Below are positions 16,269 through 26,095 of a stretch of 64,000 nucleotides of DNA, in pieces (positions within the stretch are counted from its first letter, which is position 1; the number at the start of each line of letters is the position of its first letter). Under the pieces are notes generated by a model that saw only the letters and a program-made list of their open reading frames with translations, had not been told where the DNA came from and made no database searches. The position numbers were made by a program, and so were the translations under genes. Origin of the DNA: Paracoccus sp. JM45 (lineage in GTDB: Bacteria; Pseudomonadota; Alphaproteobacteria; Rhodobacterales; Rhodobacteraceae); contig NZ_QQVY01000002.1 of the NCBI RefSeq assembly GCF_003590715.1, forward strand, positions 1-64,000, written 5' to 3'.

Positions 16269-16619
16269 ATGAGCTATTATTCAGGTTTCGTCGCAGCTGT
16301 GCCTGCGGATAAGCGCGAAGAATATGCCGCGCATGCGACAAAAGCATGGCCGGTGTTCAAACAGCACGGCGCATTGCGCATGGTCGAAACATGGGGCGAG
16401 GATGTCCCCCACGGCAAACAGACCGATTTTTACCGCGCCACGCAGGCGCAGGAACAAGAGGTTCCGGTCTTTTCATGGATCGAATGGCCCGACCGCGCCA
16501 CAGCCGATGCCGCATGGGCCGCGATGATGTCCGAAGACCATCCCGAAATGGCCGATATGCCATTTGACGGCATGCGGATGTTCTGGGGCGGCTTCAGCCA
16601 ATTGGTCGATCTTCGCTGA
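16269..16619 (+). CDS. DUF1428 (YbaA-like) protein
   Basis: A 116-residue cytosolic protein of the dimeric alpha/beta-barrel fold. GFVAAVPADKREEYAAHA at the start, GALRMVETWGEDVPHGKQTDF in the middle and DMPFDGMRMFWGGF at the end are the conserved blocks of DUF1428, typified by E. coli YbaA. No enzyme activity is established for the family. The ATG at 16269 follows GGAGTTGGAGAG. It lies 66 bases upstream of valS on the same strand and may share its transcript. Confidence 0.85.
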   Translation: MSYYSGFVAAVPADKREEYAAHATKAWPVFKQHGALRMVETWGEDVPHGKQTDFYRATQAQEQEVPVFSWIEWPDRATADAAWAAMMSEDHPEMADMPFDGMRMFWGGFSQLVDLR

Positions 16620-16685
16620 CACCGGCGTCTCTTGGCCTTTTGTCCCATATTCGCTAATCCATCCTCAACAAAGGGGATCGCAACG

Positions 16686-19600
16686 ATGACGATGGACAAA
16701 AGCTTTGACGCCAAGGCCGCCGAGGCCCGTATCAGCGCCGAATGGGAACAGACCGGTGCATTCGCCGCAGGGGCCAATGCATCGCGCAGTGAAACCTTCA
16801 CGGTGATGATCCCGCCCCCCAATGTCACCGGCAGCCTGCATATCGGCCACGCCTTCAACAACACGCTGCAGGACATCCTTGTCCGCTGGCACCGGATGCG
16901 CGGTTTCGACACACTGTGGCAGCCCGGTCAGGACCATGCGGGCATCGCCACCCAAATGGTCGTCGAACGCCAGATGGCGCAGCGCGATGAACCGAACCGC
17001 CGCGAGATCGGCCGCGATGCCTTTGTCGAAAAGATCTGGGACTGGAAACAGGAATCCGGCGACACGATCATCAACCAGCTAAAACGCCTTGGCGCGTCCT
17101 GCGACTGGTCGCGCAATGCGTTCACCATGTCGGGTGCCCCCGGCGCGCCCGCAGGTCAGGAAGGCAACTTCCACGACGCCGTGATCCGCGTCTTTGTCGA
17201 TCTGTACAACAAGGGCATCATCTATCGTGGCAAGCGGTTGGTGAACTGGGACCCGCATTTTGAAACCGCCATCAGCGACCTTGAGGTCGAGAACCGCGAA
17301 GTGCCCGGCCATATGTGGCATTTCAAATACCCGCTGGCGGGCGGCGAAACCTATGAATACATCGAACGCGACGAAGACGGCACCGTCACCCTGCGCGAAA
17401 CCCGCGACTATATCAGCATCGCGACGACCCGCCCCGAAACCATGCTGGGCGATGGCGCGGTGGCTGTACATACCGATGATGCCCGCTATGCCCCCATCGT
17501 TGGCAAGCTGGTCGAAATTCCGGTCGGCCCCAAGGCCACCCGCCGTCTGATCCCGATCATTACCGATGAATATCCCGACCCCGATTTCGGGTCCGGCGCG
17601 GTCAAGATCACCGGCGCACATGATTTCAACGATTACGAAGTCGCCAAGCGCAACAACATCCCGCTTTATGCGCTGCTGGATACCAAGGGCGCGATGCGGA
17701 CCGACGGCCTGTCCTATGCCGAAAGCGCGGAAATCGCGTCACGCGCGTCCAAGGGTGAGGACGTCGGTGACGTTACCAACGTGAACCTTGTGCCCGACGA
17801 ATTGCGCGGACTGGACCGGTTCGAGGCCCGCAAGCGCGTGATCGACCAGATCACCGCCGATGGTCTGGCCGTGACCTATCTGCACAAGGAAATCGAAAAA
17901 GAGACTGGCGCAGAACATCTGGAACGCCGCCCCGTCATCGACAACAAACCGATCATGCAGCCATTCGGCGACCGTTCGGGCGTGGTCATTGAACCCATGC
18001 TGACCGACCAGTGGTTCGTGGACACCAAACGCATCGTCGGCCCCGCGCTGGACGCCGTGCGCGATGGCCGCACCCAGATTCTGCCCGAGCAGCATAAAAA
18101 GGTTTATTTCAACTGGCTGGAAAACATCGAGCCTTGGACCATTTCCCGCCAGCTGTGGTGGGGACACCAGATCCCCGTCTGGTACGGTCTGGACCTGTCG
18201 GTCGAGAACTTCGTCGATGACGAAAGCAATGGTGCGCTGGACGAGGTCGAGCTGTTCCGCCTGTTGGCAGACGGTCTGGTCCATGCCGGCGAACGCCAGC
18301 AATGCGCCGCGCATTTCGATGATGTCGCAGCCCTTTACGGCAACCTTATTGCCGACCTGCCCCAGCCCCTGTCCCACAGCCGCGTGGTCGAGGTTGCCGA
18401 CCGTGACGCCGCCGTCCACATGCTGGCGCAATCGCTGGCCGCCTATAACCTGTCGCAGGACCCGACCGAGCTGGTCTATCCGGTCTGGCGCGACCCTGAC
18501 GTGCTGGACACATGGTTCAGCAGCGGCTTGTGGCCCATCGGCACGCTTGGCTGGCCCGAACCCACGCCGGAGCTGGAAAAATACTTCCCGACCGACGTGC
18601 TGGTCACCGGCTTTGATATCATCTTCTTCTGGGTCGCCCGCATGATGATGATGCAGCTGGAGGTGGTGAAGGATATCCCCTTCCACACCGTCTATGTCCA
18701 CGGATTGGTGCGCGACGAAAAAGGCGCGAAGATGTCCAAATCCAAGGGCAATGTCATCGACCCGCTGACCCTGGTCGATGATTTCGGTGCCGACGCGCTG
18801 CGCTTTACGCTGACCAGCATGGCCGCAATGGGCCGCGACCCCAAGCTGGGGCCAAAGCATGTCGAGGTGAACCGCAATTTCGTCACCAAGATCTGGAACG
18901 CGACCCGCTTTGCCGAGATGAACGGCGTGCGCGGCGGTGCGGCACGTCCCATGCCGACCCATACCGTGAACCGCTGGATTATCGGCGAAACCGCCCGCAT
19001 CCTGATGGCCACGGATGAGGCGCTGGCCAGCTATCGTTTCAACGATGCGGCGACGGGGCTTTATGCCTTTGTCTGGGGCAAGGTCTGCGACTGGTATGTG
19101 GAATTCGCCAAGCCTTTGTTTGACGGCGACCACGCACAGGAAACCCGTGAAACCATGGGCTGGGTGCTGGACCAGTGCTATCTGATGCTGCACCCGATCA
19201 TGCCCTTCGTCACCGAAGAGCTGTGGTCCCTGACCGGTGACCGCAAAGGTATGCTGGTGCATGGCGACTGGCCCGAACTGGGGTCCGACCTGATCGACGC
19301 GGATGCGGATCGCCAGATGAACTGGGTCATCGCCCTAATCGAGGCTGTGCGTTCCGCCCGTTCGCAGATGGGCGTGCCCGCAGGTGCCAAACTGGACCTG
19401 ATCGTGACCGAGGCTGACGCCGCCGCCCGCGCCGCCCTGACCGCCAATGCGCCCCTGATCGAGCGTCTGGCGCGGGTCAACACGCCGGTCGATGGCGTAG
19501 CGGGCAAGGGCATGATCGCCGTTTCCGCCCAAGGGGCCAGCTTTGCCCTGCCCATCGGGGATGTGATCGACGTGACCGCCGAAACCGCACGTCTGAAAAA

Positions 19601-19775
19601 ATCGCAGGCGAAATCGGTCAAGGATGCCGAAGGGCTGCGCAAGCGCCTGTCGAACCCCAAGTTCGCAGAAAACGCCGAACCCGAGGTGATCGAGGAAACC
19701 CGTGCCAAACTGGCGGCACTGGATGACGATATCGCCCGTCTGGCGGCGGCGCTGGATCAGCTGGCCGCGATGTAA
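16686..19775 (+). CDS. valS: Valyl-tRNA synthetase
   Basis: A 1029-residue class I synthetase charging tRNA-Val. [14 protein letters not shown] holds the HIGH motif at about residues 52-55, the CP1 editing domain spans roughly 200-420, and KMSKS is at about 682-686. The end is the family's coiled-coil arm (from about 965, rich in Lys/Glu/Ala heptads) that touches tRNA. Between QIPVWYG (about 498) and [11 protein letters not shown] (about 604) there is an insertion of about 65 residues compared with E. coli ValRS as I recall it. The first ATG (16686) has AAAGGGGA upstream. Confidence 0.97.
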   Translation: MTMDKSFDAKAAEARISAEWEQTGAFAAGANASRSETFTVMIPPPNVTGSLHIGHAFNNTLQDILVRWHRMRGFDTLWQPGQDHAGIATQMVVERQMAQRDEPNRREIGRDAFVEKIWDWKQESGDTIINQLKRLGASCDWSRNAFTMSGAPGAPAGQEGNFHDAVIRVFVDLYNKGIIYRGKRLVNWDPHFETAISDLEVENREVPGHMWHFKYPLAGGETYEYIERDEDGTVTLRETRDYISIATTRPETMLGDGAVAVHTDDARYAPIVGKLVEIPVGPKATRRLIPIITDEYPDPDFGSGAVKITGAHDFNDYEVAKRNNIPLYALLDTKGAMRTDGLSYAESAEIASRASKGEDVGDVTNVNLVPDELRGLDRFEARKRVIDQITADGLAVTYLHKEIEKETGAEHLERRPVIDNKPIMQPFGDRSGVVIEPMLTDQWFVDTKRIVGPALDAVRDGRTQILPEQHKKVYFNWLENIEPWTISRQLWWGHQIPVWYGLDLSVENFVDDESNGALDEVELFRLLADGLVHAGERQQCAAHFDDVAALYGNLIADLPQPLSHSRVVEVADRDAAVHMLAQSLAAYNLSQDPTELVYPVWRDPDVLDTWFSSGLWPIGTLGWPEPTPELEKYFPTDVLVTGFDIIFFWVARMMMMQLEVVKDIPFHTVYVHGLVRDEKGAKMSKSKGNVIDPLTLVDDFGADALRFTLTSMAAMGRDPKLGPKHVEVNRNFVTKIWNATRFAEMNGVRGGAARPMPTHTVNRWIIGETARILMATDEALASYRFNDAATGLYAFVWGKVCDWYVEFAKPLFDGDHAQETRETMGWVLDQCYLMLHPIMPFVTEELWSLTGDRKGMLVHGDWPELGSDLIDADADRQMNWVIALIEAVRSARSQMGVPAGAKLDLIVTEADAAARAALTANAPLIERLARVNTPVDGVAGKGMIAVSAQGASFALPIGDVIDVTAETARLKKSQAKSVKDAEGLRKRLSNPKFAENAEPEVIEETRAKLAALDDDIARLAAALDQLAAM

Positions 19776-19781
19776 GATCAT

Positions 19782-19811
19782 CCCCGCCGGTGGGCTATTC
19801 CACCGGCGGGG
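19782..19811. terminator. Bidirectional hairpin between valS and the aminotransferase gene
   Basis: CCCCGCCGGTGG pairs perfectly with CCACCGGCGGGG around a six-base loop, filling the 43-base gap between the two convergent genes. No true U-tract follows on either strand, but the 12-pair stem and position support a shared terminator. Confidence 0.65.
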
Positions 19812-19818
19812 ACAGCCT

Positions 19819-20922
19819 TTAACCTGCGTTCAGTTCGTCCAACGCCTTGGGCAGCACGACGGACAGCAGGTCCATTTCATCTGCCGGACCGCAACTGATG
19901 CGGATACAGCGGTTCAACGGGGCCACACCCGGCATGCGGATAAAGACGCCCCGATCCTCAAGCGCCTTTACCAGATTTGCGGCATATGCGCCGTCATATC
20001 CGGTATCTACCGCAACGAAATTGGTGGCCGAAGGCAGCGCCCTCAACCCGTTCTGACGCGCGATCTGGCCGATACGGTCACGCGATTGCGCCACCTGATC
20101 CTGCACATGCGCCAGCCATTCGGTATCGGCCAGCGCCGCCAAGGCTCCCGCCTGCGCGATGCGGTTCACGCCGAAATGGTTACGGATGCGATCAAAGCCC
20201 GCAATCAGATCGGGCGCACCGATGGCATAACCGATCCGCGCCCCCGCCAGCCCGTAAGCCTTACTAAAGGTCCGCATGCGAATCACACGGGGGTCGTCTG
20301 CGTCGATGTCGGGAACAGCCTCTTGCGGGGCAAGCTCGATATAGGCTTCATCCAGCAGCAACAGGCAACCGGCGGGCAGTTGATCCAGCATGGCTTCGAT
20401 CACCTTGCCGGAATGCCAGCTGCCCATCGGGTTGTCGGGATTGGACAGATAGACCATGCGCGAGCCGGTCTTATGGGCGGCCTCGATCAATGCCTGCGGG
20501 TCTTCGTGATCGTCGCGGTAAGGCACCTTGTGCAGCACACCGCCAAAGCCCGTGACGTGATAATTGAAGGTCGGATAGGCCCCTTCGGATGTGACAACCA
20601 CATCACCCTGTCCGATCATCAGGCGCACCAGCACACCCAGCAGACCATCGACGCCTTCGCCGATGACCAGATTATCAACGCGCACACCCAGATGCGCTGC
20701 CAGCGCATTGGTCAGATCATGGCTGGGGGCATCGCCGTATTTCCAGATTTCCGGAACGGCATCGCGCATGGCCTGAATGGCACGCGGGCTGGGGCCAAAA
20801 CCGTTTTCATTGGCGCCAAGTCGTGCACCAAAGGGCTGGCCGCGCCGACGCTCTAATGTTTCGGGGCCAACAAACGGAATGGTTGAAGGAAGTGAGGCGG
20901 GGATCGGGGCAAATCTGGTCAT
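19819..20922 (-). CDS. HisC-like pyridoxal-phosphate aminotransferase
   Basis: A 367-residue fold-I aminotransferase of the histidinol-phosphate aminotransferase family. The N-terminal NENGFGPSP, LLLDEAYIE with the PLP-ring Asp (about 191), TFSKAYGLAGARIGY with the Schiff-base Lys (K221) and CIRISCG with the substrate-carboxylate Arg are all present. It may act on histidinol phosphate or on aromatic amino acids; many alphaproteobacteria carry several paralogues. A stand-alone Lrp-type sensor domain gene sits 42 bases upstream on the same strand, so amino-acid-responsive control is plausible. Confidence 0.85.
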   Translation of the reverse strand: MTRFAPIPASLPSTIPFVGPETLERRRGQPFGARLGANENGFGPSPRAIQAMRDAVPEIWKYGDAPSHDLTNALAAHLGVRVDNLVIGEGVDGLLGVLVRLMIGQGDVVVTSEGAYPTFNYHVTGFGGVLHKVPYRDDHEDPQALIEAAHKTGSRMVYLSNPDNPMGSWHSGKVIEAMLDQLPAGCLLLLDEAYIELAPQEAVPDIDADDPRVIRMRTFSKAYGLAGARIGYAIGAPDLIAGFDRIRNHFGVNRIAQAGALAALADTEWLAHVQDQVAQSRDRIGQIARQNGLRALPSATNFVAVDTGYDGAYAANLVKALEDRGVFIRMPGVAPLNRCIRISCGPADEMDLLSVVLPKALDELNAG

Positions 20923-20964
20923 CCGCGATTCATGCCCGCAACCGCCCCCGTCCTGCAAGGGGGC

Positions 20965-21201
20965 TTAGAATGCCTTGAAGGTCATCGTCGTCAGGGTGCG
21001 GCTGATGTGAGGAACATCGAACAGCCGGTCGGACAGATAGCGGCCGACATCCTCATCCTCGGGGATATAGATCTTGGCCATCAGATCGTAATCGCCCGAT
21101 GTGGAATACAGCTCGGACACGACTTCGCGGTCATAGATGGCTTCGGCAACCTGATAGGTCTTGCCGGGTTCACAGCGGAACTGGACGAAAACGGGGCGCA
21201 T
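20965..21201 (-). CDS. Stand-alone Lrp/AsnC ligand-binding (RAM) domain protein
   Basis: A 78-residue protein consisting only of the regulatory domain of Lrp/AsnC proteins (beta-alpha-beta-beta-alpha-beta). VQFRCEPGKTYQVAEAI, ELYSTSGDYDLMAKIYI and ISRTLTTMTFKAF match the C-terminal half of Lrp, and there is no helix-turn-helix. Such proteins form ring oligomers that bind amino acids. Two adjacent ATGs follow GGAGG; the second (21201) has the better spacing. It precedes the HisC-like gene in a likely operon. How it would act without DNA binding is unknown; mixed oligomers with full Lrp proteins are possible. Confidence 0.85.
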   Translation of the reverse strand: MRPVFVQFRCEPGKTYQVAEAIYDREVVSELYSTSGDYDLMAKIYIPEDEDVGRYLSDRLFDVPHISRTLTTMTFKAF

Positions 21202-21231
21202 CATATCCTCCGGATCTTGGGTTGGCGCAGG

Positions 21232-22608
21232 TTAGACCGCAGCGCGCGGCAGGGTCCAGTCCCCGCGCGCATGACCGCGCCAGAACCGCCACATCAACAG
21301 GACCGAGGCCAGCGTCAGCCCCGCGCACAGCCCCAGCCACAACCCCGCCGGACCAAAGCCCATGGGGAACGCCAGCCAATAGGCCACAGGCATGCCGACC
21401 CCCCAATAGCTGAAGCCCGCCATCCACATCGGCACATTCGTGTCGTGAACACCGCGCAGGAAGCCAAGCGCGATCACCTGAAACGCATCGGTCAGCTGGA
21501 ACAGCGCCGCATACATCAGCAGGCTGGCCCCGATGGTGACGATCAATGCTGCCTGCGGGTCGGCAGGGTCCAGATACATGCGGACCAGCTGGTGCGAAAA
21601 CAACATATAGATCGAAATGGCGATCGCGGCGAAAACCAGCGACATCCAGATGACGGTGATCGCAGCGTCGCGCATCCATGCACGGTCGCCCCGCCCCTTG
21701 GCCTGCCCGACACGCACGGTTGCGGCATTGGACAGCCCCAGATGCGCCATGAAGGTGATCGAGGTGATCTGCAGCGCGATTCCATGGGCGGCCAGCTGCG
21801 GGATACCGATCCAGCCCATCATGATGTTCGAGGCGACGAACAAACCGCCCTCGGCCACCATGGTCACGCCGATGGGCCAGCCGACGCGGGCGATCTGCCC
21901 CATGGCCTGCCAGTCAGGCCGCCAGAACCGCTGGAACAGATTATACTGCCGCGCAACCGGCAGCCAATGCGCGTAAAGCACCAGCAGGATCAACTGGATG
22001 ATCTGCACGGTGACACTGGCAATGGCCGCGCCCTGAACACCCAGTTCCGGCGCGCCCAGATTGCCGAAGATCAGCACCCAGTTCAGTGCGATATTCAGCG
22101 GCAGGCCCGCCAATGTGACCCACATCACCACCTGAGTGCGTTCCAAAGCCGCCAGATAGGAATTCAGCGTCAGCTGGCCCAGCACGATGCCCAGCCCCCA
22201 GCCTGCGATTCGCAGATAATCCTGCGCCAGTGCCGACACCATCGGCGTCTGGCCAAGCGCCAGCAAAATCGGTTCTGAAAACCACATCAGCGGCATGACG
22301 GCCAAGGCAAAGCCCGCCGACAGCCACAGCGCCATACGGGCACCGCGGCGAACCTCTGTTTCATTGCCGCTGGCGATATGGCTTGCGATCAGGCCCATCA
22401 CGCCGGTGCCGAAACCCATGCCCAGAAAGAACAGGATATGGAAAAACGATCCGGCGATGATCAGCGCGGCAAGGGGTTCGACCCCGTACCAGCCGATCAT
22501 GACAGTGTCGCCCACGCCAATGGCCATGCGGGCAAGATGGCTGCCGATCAACGGCAGGCCAAGCGACAGGGTCGCAAGGATATGGGGGCGATACCGGTTC
22601 ATTTGCAT
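21232..22608 (-). CDS. MATE family multidrug efflux transporter (NorM type)
   Basis: A 458-residue inner-membrane antiporter with about twelve transmembrane helices in two homologous halves. LPLIGSHLARMAIGVGDTVMIGWYG near the N-terminus is the NorM start signature, and GLSNAATVRVGQAKGRGDRAW in the second half is also typical. It would export cationic drugs in exchange for Na+ or H+. The ATG at 22608 lacks a strong ribosome binding site; a second ATG follows at 22602. Its promoter shares a 130-base gap with divergent pyrB. Confidence 0.9.
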   Translation of the reverse strand: MQMNRYRPHILATLSLGLPLIGSHLARMAIGVGDTVMIGWYGVEPLAALIIAGSFFHILFFLGMGFGTGVMGLIASHIASGNETEVRRGARMALWLSAGFALAVMPLMWFSEPILLALGQTPMVSALAQDYLRIAGWGLGIVLGQLTLNSYLAALERTQVVMWVTLAGLPLNIALNWVLIFGNLGAPELGVQGAAIASVTVQIIQLILLVLYAHWLPVARQYNLFQRFWRPDWQAMGQIARVGWPIGVTMVAEGGLFVASNIMMGWIGIPQLAAHGIALQITSITFMAHLGLSNAATVRVGQAKGRGDRAWMRDAAITVIWMSLVFAAIAISIYMLFSHQLVRMYLDPADPQAALIVTIGASLLMYAALFQLTDAFQVIALGFLRGVHDTNVPMWMAGFSYWGVGMPVAYWLAFPMGFGPAGLWLGLCAGLTLASVLLMWRFWRGHARGDWTLPRAAV

Positions 22609-22738
22609 GGCTTCGCCATATCTGGGCAAACACGATCGGGCAAGTGATCTTTGCATTGCCTGCAACCGGCCCCGTTCCGCTTGCCGCACGGCCCGCCATC
22701 TGCAATAGATCGCGCACCCCCAGACCAAGAGGCTGCAC

Positions 22739-23698
22739 ATGAGCTTTCGCGCCCGCCACCTGCTGGGCATCGACCATCTCAAACCCGCCGAGATCGTGTC
22801 GTTGCTGGACCTGGCACAGGAATACGCCGCCCTGAACCGCCGCACCATCAAACATTCCGATGCGCTGGCGGGCATGACCCAAATCAATATGTTCTTCGAA
22901 AACTCGACCCGCACGCAGGCCAGCTTCGAACTGGCAGGCAAGCGGCTTGGGGCCGATGTGATGAATATGGCCGTCAGCCAGTCCTCGGTGAAAAAGGGCG
23001 AAACCCTGATCGACACCGCCCTGACGCTGAACGCCATGCAGCCCGACCTGCTGGTCGTGCGCCACCCCAATTCCGGCGCGGTGAACCTGCTGGCCGAAAA
23101 AGTGAACTGCGCGGTGATCAATGCAGGCGACGGGCGGCATGAACATCCGACCCAAGCCCTGCTGGACGCGCTGACCATCCGCCGCGCCAAGGGTCGCCTG
23201 CACCGCCTGACCATCGCCATCTGCGGCGACATCGCCCATTCCCGTGTGGCGCGGTCGAACCTGATCCTGCTGGGCAAGATGGAAAACCGTATCCGCCTGA
23301 TCGGGCCATCGACGCTGATGCCCGCCGGTGCCGCCGATATGGGGGTCGAACTGTATGAGGATATGCGCGAAGGCCTGAAGGGCGCCGATGTCGTCATGAT
23401 GCTGCGCCTGCAGCGTGAACGTATGGACGGGGGCTTTATCCCTTCGGAACGCGAATATTACCACCGTTGGGGCTTGGACGCCGAAAAGCTGGCATTGGCT
23501 GCCCCCGACGCCATTGTCATGCACCCCGGCCCGATGAATCGCGGCGTAGAGATTGACGGCACCATCGCCGACGACATCAACCGCAGCGTCATTCAGGATC
23601 AGGTCGAAATGGGCGTCGCCGTGCGTATGGCGGCGCTGGATCTTCTGGCGCGGAACCTGCGCGCCGAACGCGGCCGCGCTGCCGCAGGCGGGGCATAA
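22739..23698 (+). CDS. pyrB: Aspartate carbamoyltransferase catalytic subunit
   Basis: A 319-residue pyrimidine biosynthesis enzyme joining carbamoyl phosphate and aspartate. FFENSTRTQ holds the carbamoyl-phosphate loop (Ser-Thr-Arg-Thr near residues 55-58), [13 protein letters not shown] is the second phosphate-binding block, and [11 protein letters not shown] the C-terminal loop. AAGAGG precedes the ATG. No pyrI regulatory subunit is nearby. Two bases downstream begins a dihydroorotase-like gene lacking catalytic ligands, the arrangement known for PyrB-PyrC' complexes, in which the partner supports the quaternary structure. Confidence 0.96.
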   Translation: MSFRARHLLGIDHLKPAEIVSLLDLAQEYAALNRRTIKHSDALAGMTQINMFFENSTRTQASFELAGKRLGADVMNMAVSQSSVKKGETLIDTALTLNAMQPDLLVVRHPNSGAVNLLAEKVNCAVINAGDGRHEHPTQALLDALTIRRAKGRLHRLTIAICGDIAHSRVARSNLILLGKMENRIRLIGPSTLMPAGAADMGVELYEDMREGLKGADVVMMLRLQRERMDGGFIPSEREYYHRWGLDAEKLALAAPDAIVMHPGPMNRGVEIDGTIADDINRSVIQDQVEMGVAVRMAALDLLARNLRAERGRAAAGGA

Positions 23699-23700
23699 TC

Positions 23701-24981
23701 ATGGACCAGTTCTTCACCAATGCCCGCCTGATCGACCCCGAAGCCATGACCGACGACATGGGCAGCCTGCTGGTCCGCGATGGTGTTATCATCGGACGTG
23801 GCGGCCCTGATGACGCCGCCCCCGAAGGGGCGACCGTCATCGACTGCCGTGGCCGCGCCTTGGCCCCCGGCATCGTCGATTGGGGCGTAAAAATCGGCGA
23901 ACCTGGCGAACGCCACAAGGAAAGCTTCCGCAGCGCCGGTCTGGCCGCAGCCGCTGGCGGCGTCACCACCATCATTGCCCGCCCCGACACCCTGCCCCCC
24001 ATCGACACCCCCGAGGCACTGGAATTCGTCGGCCGCCGCACCGCCGATGCCCCCGTCAACATCCACCACATGGCCGCGCTGACCAAATCGCGCGAAGGCC
24101 GTGAGATGGTCGAGATCGGATTTCTGACCGATCTGGGCGCCGTGGCCTTTACCGACGGCGTCCGCGTGGTGCGTGACACGAAACTGCTGACCCGCTGCAT
24201 GACCTATGCCCGCGGATTGAACGCCCTGATCGTCGGCCACCCGCAAGAGGCCGGCCTGTCGCAAGGTGCCGCCGCGACCAGCGGAAAATTCTCCTCGCTC
24301 TACGGCATCCCCGCCGTATCGCCGATGGCCGAGGTGATGGGTCTGGACCGTGATCTGGCGCTGGTCGCCATGACCGGCTGCCGCTGGCATGCCGACCAGA
24401 TCACCACGGCGGCATCGCTGCCCGCGCTGGAACGCGCCCGCAAGGCGGGGCTGGACGTGACGGCGGGGATCTCGATCCACCATCTGACGCTGAACGAATT
24501 CGACGTCGGTGATTACCGCACCTTCTTCCGCTTTACCCCGCCCCTGCGGTCCGAGGACGACCGTCAGGCGATGGTGCAGGCCGTGGCAGATGGCGTGATC
24601 GACGTCATCGCCAGCTTCCACACCCCGCAGGACGAGGAATCCAAGCGCCTGCCCTTCGAAGAAGCCGCCCCCGGTGCCGTCGGCTTGCAAACCCTGCTGC
24701 CCGCCGCCCTGCGCCTGCATCACCAAGGCGGGCTGACCCTGCCGCAACTGTTGCGGGCGATGTCGCTGAACCCCGCACGTCGCCTTGGCCTGCCCGCAGG
24801 CCGTCTGTCGAATGGTGCCCCTGCCGACCTGATCCTGTTCGATCCGGACGCCCCCTTCATCATGGACCGCTTTGCATTGTTGTCGAAATCCAAGAACACC
24901 CCCTTTGATGGCGCCCGCATGCAGGGCCGCGTTCAGGGCACTTGGGTCGCAGGCCGCCGCGTTTTCGGAGAGAACACATGA
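23701..24981 (+). CDS. pyrC': Dihydroorotase-like protein lacking metal ligands (PyrC'/PyrX type)
   Basis: A 426-residue amidohydrolase-fold protein. The strand-1 metal motif, normally D-x-H-x-H within PG(I/L)xDxHVHxREPG, reads PGIVDWGVKIGEPG here (Asp60, then Gly62 and Lys64 in place of both His). The catalytic Asp of the usual DHAPH block is Phe306 (ASFHTPQDEESK). The substrate loop GHPQEAGLS and the remaining fold motifs survive. Hence it should not hydrolyse dihydroorotate and probably serves as structural partner of PyrB, as PyrC' does in Pseudomonas. It lies two bases after pyrB and overlaps plsY by ATGA. An active dihydroorotase must be elsewhere in the genome. Confidence 0.85.
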   Translation: MDQFFTNARLIDPEAMTDDMGSLLVRDGVIIGRGGPDDAAPEGATVIDCRGRALAPGIVDWGVKIGEPGERHKESFRSAGLAAAAGGVTTIIARPDTLPPIDTPEALEFVGRRTADAPVNIHHMAALTKSREGREMVEIGFLTDLGAVAFTDGVRVVRDTKLLTRCMTYARGLNALIVGHPQEAGLSQGAAATSGKFSSLYGIPAVSPMAEVMGLDRDLALVAMTGCRWHADQITTAASLPALERARKAGLDVTAGISIHHLTLNEFDVGDYRTFFRFTPPLRSEDDRQAMVQAVADGVIDVIASFHTPQDEESKRLPFEEAAPGAVGLQTLLPAALRLHHQGGLTLPQLLRAMSLNPARRLGLPAGRLSNGAPADLILFDPDAPFIMDRFALLSKSKNTPFDGARMQGRVQGTWVAGRRVFGENT

Positions 24982-25559
24982 CCCTGATCCTCTGGACCCT
25001 GTTCGGATATTTGCTGGGGGCCGTTCCCTTCGGGCTGGTCATCACCCGCGCGCTTGGTCTGGGCGATCTGCGCCAGATCGGATCAGGCAATATCGGCGCG
25101 ACTAATGTGCTGCGGACGGGCAATAAACCCGCCGCCCTTGCAACCCTGCTGCTGGACAGCGGCAAGGGCGCGATCGCCGTGCTGCTGGCGCGTCATTTTG
25201 CGGGCGATACGGCAGCCATGCTGGCAGGCGGGGCTGCGTTTCTGGGACATTGCTTCCCCGTATGGCTGGGCTTCAAGGGCGGCAAAGGCGTGGCGACATT
25301 CCTTGGCACGGTGCTGGCACTGCATTGGCCCTTGGGCCTGATCGCCTGCGCCGCATGGGCCGCTACAGCCGCCGTCACGCGCATCAGCAGCCTCAGCGCG
25401 CTGATCGCTGCCGTGGCTGTTCCGCTGGCGGCCGCGATCACGGGACGCGGTGATCTGCTTGCTGTAACCTGCTTTATGACGCTGCTGATCTTCATACGCC
25501 ATCACGCCAACATCCGGCGCCTGATGGCAGGAACGGAACCACGCATCGGGCGAAAATAA
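24978..25559 (+). CDS. plsY: Glycerol-3-phosphate acyltransferase PlsY
   Basis: A 193-residue membrane enzyme transferring acyl groups from acyl-phosphate to glycerol-3-phosphate, the first step of phospholipid synthesis. About five transmembrane helices are visible. The three conserved cytosolic motifs are present: GSGNIGATNVLR (about 34-45), GHCFPVWLGFKGGKGVAT (about 92-109) and RHHANIRRLMAGTE near the C-terminus. It starts inside the pyrC' stop (ATGA), so pyrB-pyrC'-plsY is one operon. Confidence 0.95.
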   Translation: MTLILWTLFGYLLGAVPFGLVITRALGLGDLRQIGSGNIGATNVLRTGNKPAALATLLLDSGKGAIAVLLARHFAGDTAAMLAGGAAFLGHCFPVWLGFKGGKGVATFLGTVLALHWPLGLIACAAWAATAAVTRISSLSALIAAVAVPLAAAITGRGDLLAVTCFMTLLIFIRHHANIRRLMAGTEPRIGRK

Positions 25560-25580
25560 AAATGGGGGCCAAAACCCCCG
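25558..25580 (-). terminator. Terminator of the 136-aa membrane protein gene
   Basis: On the minus strand GGGGG-TTTTGG-CCCCC (25579-25564) is followed by ATTTTTATTTT, a hairpin with a good U-tract six bases after the stop codon at 25586. It runs into the 3' end of the convergent plsY gene, whose coding end supplies part of the T-run. Confidence 0.7.
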
Positions 25581-25585
25581 TGATG

Positions 25586-25996
25586 TCAGCGTTCCGCGAC
25601 CAATGATCTGCCCGCAGGACGGGCTGGTCTGGTTGGGGCCGGATCGGCCTTCTTTGGAACCTCTTGCAGGTTTTTAGGGGTAAACGGCCCGATCGGATCG
25701 GCAGCTGCTTCTGGAACGGCTGGCCCCACAGGGCGCAATTCCGCCCCACGGATGGCCATACGACGCAAAGCCTCGGCGCTGCGCTGCGCCGACCCCGCGA
25801 TCGAGATCAGCGCCAGACAAGCCCCTGCCAGCAGGATCAGCGCGACCATGCCCACGACGCCCATAAACACCGGCCAGGGTGGAATTCCTTCGGCCTGACG
25901 CACCAGAACCACGACAGCACCGGTCAGGGCGACCACGCCCACCAAAAAGACGGCGGCAACCAAGCGCCCGACCCATTGCATCATATTTCCACGCAT
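25586..25996 (-). CDS. Hypothetical membrane protein, two helices
   Basis: A 136-residue protein I do not recognise. Two strong transmembrane segments (about residues 9-32 and 41-65) form a hairpin. A charged stretch (SAQRSAEALRRMAIRGAEL) and a Pro/Ala-rich, probably disordered cytosolic tail follow. The ATG at 25996 was chosen over later ones at 25984 and 25981. It is alone on its strand, with its own terminator, between plsY (convergent) and gshA. Confidence 0.6.
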   Translation of the reverse strand: MRGNMMQWVGRLVAAVFLVGVVALTGAVVVLVRQAEGIPPWPVFMGVVGMVALILLAGACLALISIAGSAQRSAEALRRMAIRGAELRPVGPAVPEAAADPIGPFTPKNLQEVPKKADPAPTRPARPAGRSLVAER

Positions 25997-26095
25997 CACC
26001 CGCACCCCACTCCGGTCATTCCCCGACCGAGGTGCCACCAAGCCGCAGGCAATTCAAGCCGCCCTATTCTCACCTTACCGTGCATCCTGTGCGCG

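Noticed and set aside
17739..19262. 507-codon minus-strand frame inside valS
   Set aside because: The opposite strand encodes the KMSKS and other ValRS motifs; the frame is a by-product of codon bias.
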